A DNA stretch of 64,000 nucleotides from Ptychodera flava. Its lineage: Eukaryota > Hemichordata > Enteropneusta > Ptychoderidae. Below the pieces are notes generated by a model. That model had not been told where the DNA came from. It was given only the letters and a program-made list of their open reading frames with translations, and searched no databases. The translations under genes were made by a program, and so were the position numbers. Position 1 is the first letter of the stretch, and each line of letters begins with the position of its first letter. The stretch covers positions 8,652,861 through 8,716,860 of the forward strand of contig NC_091931.1 in NCBI RefSeq assembly GCF_041260155.1. The letters are read 5' to 3'. Shown here piece by piece: positions 57,506 through 64,000 of the stretch.

Positions 57506-60427
57506 TTACATGTTAGACTGTAGCATTTTGTTCAGCTCCACATGCTTCACTTTGCATGTCCTCTTTTCCTTGCCATGGGAAGTCCTGTCAATACAATACC
57601 TGTCACATTGGTTTCCTAGTGAAGCTAGTGCTTAATAGGATGGATATGAGCAAATCACTATTGCAGGACCAGTATTCCAATACATTTAGTGACCTTCCCA
57701 CCTACATGTAGTGTGGCAGCCCAGTATGCAGTATTGTCCCATTGAGGGGGTACTTCCATAGAAAGGTATCGCCCGAATGGGTCACTTACATTCACAGAAA
57801 AATCTCTTAACATGAGTTGATTTTTCATCCAAAAAACCTCTAAGCATGGGGTCGATAACAAAGCAAATGTTCAATGCTTCATGCTTTAGGAAAACCGTCA
57901 CATGCAACAGAATAAAGATTAAAATTCCCAAAATTTGTCAAGCAAATTCCTAACAATGGGTCGTATTTTTGGAATATACATGGGTAGATATTTTCAACTT
58001 AGGTGACACACCGGTCCCCCTGTATGAAAATATCAGGAGTACCCCTCTAGGGAGCATATTGCCTCAATTAGTTTTGATTATAAAAACTTCTTGCTCATGG
58101 TGTCCCATCATGTTCTGGAGCAACTCATGACAGGGAGATAAAGATCATCCCCTCAAAGTTACATCACAAAAAATCAATCAAAAGAACTGAAGTTCATAAA
58201 CCTAGTGCCAAGTCACATGCCTTGGGCAGGGCACGGTCTTAAACTATGAATGGTTGGGCATGCCGTAGGCACACAGGGTGCACATACTGGGGCCTCCAAT
58301 GAATGACTGCATTCCGTCAGAACAGGAACTTGAAACAAAGATTTAAGAAATACCAAGGACATCACTCATTTCACTTTCATGAAGGGTTGTTATCACTTCT
58401 TTGCGTGAAGAAATTCACATTTCTACCACTGGAGAATTTGCCCAGTTAACTTTCATGTAGTGTTGTAGTGAAGCTGCTGCAGTGGAGACAACAATGTATG
58501 ACACATCCACAAGAATAACACCATGAGCATATGATTTAACGGTAGTTTGTTAAAAGAACTAGGTGTAAGTCCAACTACAGTGCTAGGTACCAGGTAGAGG
58601 TGAAACTGGGTCATGAGAGTCGTTTTGCAGCAGATAAAAAAACACGACCCTGTTCCAAATAGAGTTGATTTCTAAAAGTTTGACATTGCGATTCCACATA
58701 GGGAATCTTAATCAGGAATCTAAAAACAAGATGAAGATTCCCTATGTGGAATAAAGATGTCAAAGTTTTAGAAATAACCTCTATTTTGGCATATTATTTG
58801 CAAACACATGCCTGCTGGCCTTAAATTTGGGCTGTAGTTCCTGTTTTATTACCTCTTGTGTCTGGCAGCTACCAGAAGTACAGTGTACATTATCATTTCT
58901 TCAGGTAATGTGAGATAGTCAAACAGCTAGGTGTCTCTGGTAACTCACAGTTATGTGAGGTAATGAAAGAGTGCTATATCTCTGTTCGCCTGGCAATATC
59001 TGCTCACTGGTTTGCTGGGCTGTGCAAGGTGAATTCATGGGTGTGGGTCACAAAATTACAGGTCCCAGACATTGGACAACTGGATTTGCTCCCCCTAGAT
59101 GGCCTTTGTTTGAATTCTTTTTGCTGACCAAACCTGATCCATGGCTGCAATGAGGTAACTAGCTAGATGAACAGTACACCATTTGATCTATACAGAGGAG
59201 CATTGTCTACTTTGAACTTGCAGCAGAACAGCAGTACACCCTACAACCATTCTTGGGTATGTTTCGGCCACAACATCACAAAACATTGCTTGCAGATCAA
59301 AGGATTTATTCATCAAGCAAAATTAATTTCTACAACCTGTGCTTCTGTTCATGTTAATTTATTCATATCACTGATTAGTCATGGTGGACCAGTTATGTGG
59401 TCATATGCATGACTGCACTGTCCAATCAAAATCACTCTCTCTTAAAAAAGACAAAGAAACAAAATCAAAGGCCAGGTTACATACAATGTCAACATCCAGC
59501 AAATTCCACAGCAGGCTTACATTGCAGATGGTGTATTATCATCAAAAGATATGTGATCATACTAGGATTGCATTAAAAAATTATAAAAACAATTCATTGT
59601 TCCTACTTCACCTAAAATAAATAAAAAGTTTGTAACTTACAGAATATTGTAGGATAAACACTGCCTCGTTCAAAAAAATTAAGGTAAAAATTACGGTATA
59701 TCCGAGTTTACTTTTCATGGAATATGGAAGAACAAGTTGAGAAAATCTTTTGCTTGTTTCATGCAGACTGCACTTAATAAATACCCAAGTACTACAAATT
59801 CAGATCAGTCTCATAAAGTAAAATGACTAGACGGTAACAAGACTAAAGAGGATATTTTGAGAGAAATCATTCAAAAAAGCACAAGTATTGTCTTTTTGAA
59901 GCAGTTTTGAAATAGTATTTGAAAAGCAGGTCACATTTGAGCTTACAGATGTCAGGCTATTTGAAGGAATATTCTGGTAAGAATTACTCTCACAGAGTCT
60001 CACAGCCCTTCATTGCCAATGGGCTTCCTCAATGAATATGCTGAGTGAGACCTGGCTCAGGGATCCCTCTTGTAGCACTGATATTTTGCTACAAGGTGCC
60101 TTGTTTGCTCTGTGAGTGTTGCCTTTCCCTACCACTCAAAGCACATTAGTACACACTGCAGAATGGAAGCTGCCCTCATATGAAGGGCTCTGAAAGAGTC
60201 TAGAAATAGACCACACTGTCTGTTCATCTTATGAAAATTTATCTGTAAACATGAGCTCAGTAACAAATGTTTAGAGCAGAAGCCCTCAATCTGGTTGTCA
60301 CATAAGCACTTGTTGACATTGACAGTTAACATGGTGAGTCCTTTGTTCTCCTTGAAAATTGTCCATTGATAAATTTGTTAAAAGATACAGCTGATAAAAA
60401 ACCTCCCCTCACAATCCTGAAATTCAT
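57506..60427. other. Intergenic region between KIF4 and TXNDC9 (tail-to-tail)
   Basis: No exon is recognised on either strand. The TXNDC9 3'UTR must occupy the right part. The only clear structure is the long hairpin at 58,655-58,790. Confidence 0.6.
58655..58790. repeat. Long hairpin (arms ~56 bp)
   Basis: 58655-58709 and 58734-58790 are inverted copies around a ~24-nt loop. The innermost 20 bp (ATTCCACATAGGGAATCTT and its complement) are perfect and outer parts have scattered mismatches. It is non-coding, and either a small MITE or a hairpin-RNA source. Confidence 0.85.
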
Positions 60428-60626
60428 TCACCATTCATCATCTGAATCATCTTCTACTGTTCCTCTGATGGTCTTCTTGGGTTTGCTTTTAAGTATTGAC
60501 TTGGACTTGCCACCAGGCAGTGGTGGCTCCGTCAGGTTTCCAGAATAGTTGATGACTCCTGCACAGCCTAGTCGCCATTCCAGCATCTCTGTTGGAAAGT
60601 CGTCTGTCCCACCAACATCATCAAAT
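60428..60626 (-). CDS. TXNDC9: TXNDC9, last coding exon
   Basis: Starts after acceptor TTACAG (minus strand) and completes a glycine codon, then reads FDDVGGTDDFPTEMLEWRLG, NYSGNLTEPP and a basic-acidic tail KKTIRGTVEDDSDDEW followed by TGA. The DDF.TE.LEWRL and KKTIRG...DDSDD motifs are characteristic of TXNDC9 C-termini. The join with the 61279-61742 exon is exactly in frame. Possible minus-strand poly(A) signals (TTTATT on +) lie only at 59305 and 59358, so the 3'UTR end is uncertain. Confidence 0.95.
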
Positions 60627-61278
60627 CTGTAACAATTACATGAATGAGAAAATAAGAGGATTGTTCAGAATTTTCTTCCAATGATTGCAATGGATTCTGA
60701 TAGCCTTGAAAAATCCTAGGGGACATAGTGCCTCTGATTTTGACAGTATGCTTAAAAATTTGGAACAAACTTTGCTTCACATAAGCACAAACCTTATCTT
60801 ATAAATTATGATTGTATTTGGGAAGAAAATGAAACCAACACAAATTTGAGTGTTGTTGACAGCACTGATTATTTCTGTTGATCATATTCAACAATTCACA
60901 TCACGTCCTGATAGAGAGGATTTTTGACAGCATCCAGTTTCTTGTTTTGCCTGTCTGTATGAAAAGTTGAGAGACTGACTGATTGAATATACACAATATG
61001 AGTCATTTCACTTGGGAGCAATTTTGTGCACGCATCCATTTTGTTGAAATTTGTTTTACATCATTACCGTTTAATGTGAGTAAAAATGTTGTTTCATAAA
61101 AAAGAGTACATCGAATGGTAGTTTTGATGTCTTCAATTTGAGATGGAAGCACATCAGAAACATGAAATTTTTTTCTTCATTACCTTGAAAATGTTATCAA
61201 TTCATAAATGGATGCAGAGAGGGCATTGCAATAGCAGATTGTTTCACCATGACAGAGATTGTACTGAACAAAACTCAC

Positions 61279-61742
61279 CCTACAACATAGTCACACGTTT
61301 TCCCATCTTTGATCAATGCCATCGTTGGAATGACTTTGATTCTAAGTCTCTCTGCCAGGAATGGGCTTTTCTCCGCATTGATTTTCAGGAAGCGCGTCTC
61401 GATATGTTTAGGCGCCAGGATTGAAAGGTGCTTATCCACAATTTTACAACGGAAGGTACTGTCTTTGTAAAAATGGCACACTACATGTTTGCTCTTTTTA
61501 CATTCATCAAAGAACTCCCTCTCGCCCGGCAACTCTGAGTACTGTCCATGTCCAATTTTCAGCCATTCCTGTTTTTGTTCATGTTCCTTCTTCATCGCTG
61601 CCAGGCGGCGCTGTCTCAGCTTTTCCATGTCGTCATCATCCATTTGATCAAGTCTTTCAATTTCTGCATCCACTTGTCCCTCAATGATTTCTGTCACTTT
61701 CATAAGCTGCTGCTGCAGTGCAGCATCTGCGGTGCCTGCCAT
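61279..61742 (-). CDS. TXNDC9: TXNDC9, coding exon 1 (thioredoxin-domain protein 9)
   Basis: Phosducin-like/thioredoxin-fold co-factor of the CCT (TRiC) chaperonin, acting on tubulin and actin folding in the cytosol. The ATG is at 61742-61740, 26 bp inside the exon. The frame continues upstream only through intron, because an acceptor (TTTATAG) lies at 61771-61769. This exon encodes residues 1-154 and two bases of 155: an N-terminal acidic/basic coiled coil (EIERLDQMDDDDMEKLRQRR), then the thioredoxin-like domain from about 70 with VVCHFYKDSTFRCKIVDKHL and the cis-Pro loop VIPT (P139). Only one cysteine (C99) occupies the active-site region, so there is no CxxC redox pair; this is normal for the family. 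Donor G|GTGAGT, phase 2. The full protein is 220 residues, against about 226 in vertebrates. Confidence 0.96.
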
Positions 61743-61768
61743 CTTGTCTTCTTTGTTTTTCACTTTTC

Positions 61769-63483
61769 CTATAAAAATGAATATTTTCACTTTATTTGGA
61801 GGAAAAGGTATTAGTGAGACCAAAGTGAATTGAGTATTAACTGTATTATACTTCAAGATTATCCCAATAAGAATGCTTCCAATGACTGTATTTTCCATAA
61901 AAGCTAACCCACACCACTTTAAGAAATCTGGACTCAATTTATCAGATGTAAAGGCATGACAAATTTCATATCTGGGTCAAAAACCTTTCCGTAGTATCAG
62001 TATGGTAAGTCAAGTTTTGAGTTATCATACCAAAACTGCAGAGAGCTTCTGGAAAAATTATATCTATGAGTCAAGGCATATAGTTCAAATCGCTCAATAT
62101 GGAACCAACATCAACATTTCCTGACAGAAAATACTGTGAGTATTGAAAACAAATGGCCCTGGTGTTAGTAGTTATCAAATTTAATGATTTAAGATGCTTT
62201 GACGGTTGCAATGATGACGTTGAAATGAGTTTCCTAACTGCACGACTGGAGCAATCTCATTGATTACATTGCATCTGGCAGTCTCTTTCATCAGTGTTGG
62301 TCTAATTAAGGCTTCTGACATGGCACTGGAAAGATTGGGAACTACTGCCCCTGTTTTATCTCAGTATGACTATGTTTATATACTTAGGGAAACCCCGGTA
62401 CCAGCCTAGAGCCAACAATTGAAGCCCCCATCAAACCAGGTCCACATTAGCTGACCCCACTATTACCCAGTACTCTGACAGTACCATGCACTTGACAGGA
62501 TGACTTTTCACATTCCCATTCCACACCAAATCCAGTGAAAGGATAGATGCACTGTTGTTGGACAATATTTTAGTGGTCTTCTTCAGTGAGAATATGACTT
62601 GAGTTATTTGGCTTTATCATTCAATTATGTCAATAAGCTGATACTCCCTATCAGGTTTCTGTATATCATTGAATTGGAAAATTATGAAAACCTAATTTGT
62701 TCTTGTTTCCGGTACATACTAGCAAAATGTATCTTAATTCTTCGTACCTAATAAGGTGAGAACAAGTTTCTGTTAAATGACATTATTCAACTACGGTAAC
62801 ATAGTTCCTTAGTCCCCCTCCCATTCAACACTCTCCCACGATTATGTAGGATCGTGGGTCTCTCGCATGGTAGGATCACTGTGGGATGAGGGACTGTGCC
62901 GTGAGTCACTACTCTATTTCTATCAATGATGGCGATAGCAATCGAATTTTAAATTGGGTGCATGTTCTCAGTCGCTGCAGTTTCCCCGGCGGTAAAAGAA
63001 AATTGATGTACATAGTTGTGAGCGTTCATGAATCTGATGTCCTGATGAAGTATAAATTCAGATTCACCATGGCTTCGTAGAAATTTAGACAGAGTGTTTT
63101 TAGGAACTATTGTGTACCTCTCTATTTTGATTGTTGTCATGGCACTTTCAACACCGACGTCGTTCGACCCAACACGTCGTGAGCTTAGCCAAACGATACA
63201 AAAACATTCCACCTGTGTAATTAATATTTTACATTGTGATGAACGTGCTATTGGAAAACTTAGCCTTTTCTTCTGAGCGCTATTTATCGTGGTCCGAACA
63301 TGTATAGACGAGCCTCAACCACACACACAGGCAGTCTACACGCCGCGGACATTTCTTTTTCACAGTGACATGTATCTTAGATTCACAAGATATTTCCTAG
63401 CATTCTTTAGCAATTTCTTACGTCACATAGTCATGTACTTCACATTGATAAAAACGGCCGTGCAGCGGGTAGAAAAATCTCAC
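61769..63483 (-). other. Inferred TXNDC9 intron 1, otherwise empty
   Basis: No coding exon is seen on either strand. A small hairpin (CCCACGAT/ATCGTGGG) lies at 62,836-62,859. Assigning this stretch as an intron depends on the proposed non-coding exon. Confidence 0.4.
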
Positions 63484-63600
63484 CTGTTTATAAATAGTGG
63501 GTGACAAGACTTCGCACAAAAGTCAAAATATATCGGACGAACGTTCTTCCAACATCTATACTGTGCCAGTCATCCTATAAACCGGGAAACATATCTTGTG
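63484..63600 (-). other. TXNDC9: Probable non-coding first exon of TXNDC9
   Basis: On the minus strand a strong donor AACAG|GTGAGA occurs at 63484/63483. It could splice over 1.7 kb to the acceptor at 61769, which would leave the TXNDC9 ATG as the first codon of importance. CCAAT boxes and a ZNF143-like motif lie just upstream. The 5' edge is arbitrary. A short uORF (ATG ACT GGC...) is present if transcription starts near 63,590. Confidence 0.4.
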
Positions 63601-63682
63601 ATTGGTTTCTTTTCTTGACCTTGGTATGAAATGTCCAATCAAAGACGACTTTGTTAAGTAGCCCTATAATATCCCAGAATGC
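63601..63682. promoter_or_regulatory. Candidate bidirectional promoter (CCAAT pair and ZNF143-like site)
   Basis: ATTGG at 63601-63605 and CCAAT at 63635-63639 are 34 bp apart in opposite orientation. CCCAGAATGC at 63673-63682 matches the core of the ZNF143/STAF motif, which is common in shared housekeeping promoters. The block lies between the inferred TXNDC9 5' end (minus strand) and the ATG at 63825 (plus strand). Its regulatory role is inferred from motif content and position. Confidence 0.4.
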
Positions 63683-63824
63683 AATTTAAGTTGAAAGGTT
63701 ATAATTAACAGGGTCACAGGTCATACAGTGATGTTGTCACGTTATACGCGTTGAGCAGCTGAAAATCATGTGACAGAAGCTTGGCTCAGGAGCTGGTACG
63801 GTCCTGCCCACTCTCGATTTCAAA

Positions 63825-63912
63825 ATGCTACAAGTAGACATGATTTCGCACGCATTAAGCGTATTCATGATTTTACTGACGGTGATATCGCTCCAACTTG
63901 TAGCTGGTGAAG
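63825..63912 (+). CDS. First coding exon of an unidentified signal-peptide protein
   Basis: The ATG at 63825 opens a 29-codon frame with a short N-region (MLQVDMISHA), a hydrophobic core (LSVFMILLTVISLQLVA) and a small-residue end (AGEG), then a donor GAAG|GTAAAT in phase 1. A signal peptide ending in a phase 1 intron is a very common first-exon design for secreted and type I membrane proteins. The rest of the gene lies beyond the window and the family cannot be named. The ATG is the first after the putative promoter at 63.60-63.68 kb. Confidence 0.6.
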
Positions 63913-64000
63913 GTAAATATTTCCTTGGTTTTGTTTTATTTCATCATGATTTGGAAAGAAGGGCCGTGTCACTGTCAGTGTAGAGTGAACTAGCTTGAAT

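Noticed and set aside
61743..61937. N-terminal extension of TXNDC9 upstream of the ATG at 61742
   Set aside because: The extension crosses an acceptor-like TTTATAG and has no match to the family N-terminus. The ATG chosen gives the expected length.

Overview
The window is AT-rich, intron-rich animal DNA with few genes and many repeats. The one large gene is a 28-exon chromokinesin whose introns have standard GT-AG borders. The mix of short coding exons, LINEs with microsatellite 3' tails, and MITE and fold-back elements suits a marine invertebrate, possibly an invertebrate deuterostome such as a hemichordate or echinoderm. That placement is an inference and no species is claimed.

Layout. (1) 1-26.8 kb has no host gene I can support. 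It is a bed of transposable elements: LINE remnants (4.5-5.85, 6.8-7.3 and 15.8-16.95 kb), (TA)n arrays around a hairpin (9.7-10.1 kb), a Harbinger-like MITE with TTA duplications (11.67-12.62 kb), and a putative 13-kb fold-back element (13,523-26,564). The last has inverted ends that carry oppositely oriented ~70-bp satellite arrays and is flanked by an 11-bp direct repeat. Nested in it is a 1.5-kb near-palindrome with its own 9-bp duplication (23,195-24,695). (2) 26.75-57.5 kb is KIF4 on the + strand: a promoter with CCAAT boxes and a CHR-like site, a probable non-coding first exon, 28 coding exons (predicted 1,259 residues) and a 3'UTR with AATAAA at 57,483. Its introns hold a 612-bp fold-back element, head-to-head MITEs, a LINE tail, a 71-bp TTAA-flanked mini-MITE and a ~225-bp satellite. 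Each satellite unit carries an E-box-like site followed by nuclear-receptor half-sites, and a 4.5-kb TTAA-flanked transposon splits the array. (3) 57.5-60.4 kb is intergenic and contains one long hairpin. (4) 60.4-63.5 kb is TXNDC9 on the - strand: two coding exons (220 residues) and a probable upstream non-coding exon. (5) 63,825 to about 63,912 is the first coding exon of an unidentified secreted or membrane protein on the + strand. It probably shares a bidirectional promoter with TXNDC9 (paired CCAAT boxes and a ZNF143-like site at 63.60-63.68 kb).

KIF4 is a mitotic chromosome- and midzone-associated motor. TXNDC9 is a cytosolic phosducin-like co-factor of the CCT chaperonin, which folds tubulin and actin. 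Nothing in the sequence links the two functionally beyond adjacency. The most unusual content is the repeat architecture: nested fold-back transposons with clear target-site duplications, and the array of nuclear-receptor-like sites inside the last long KIF4 intron.
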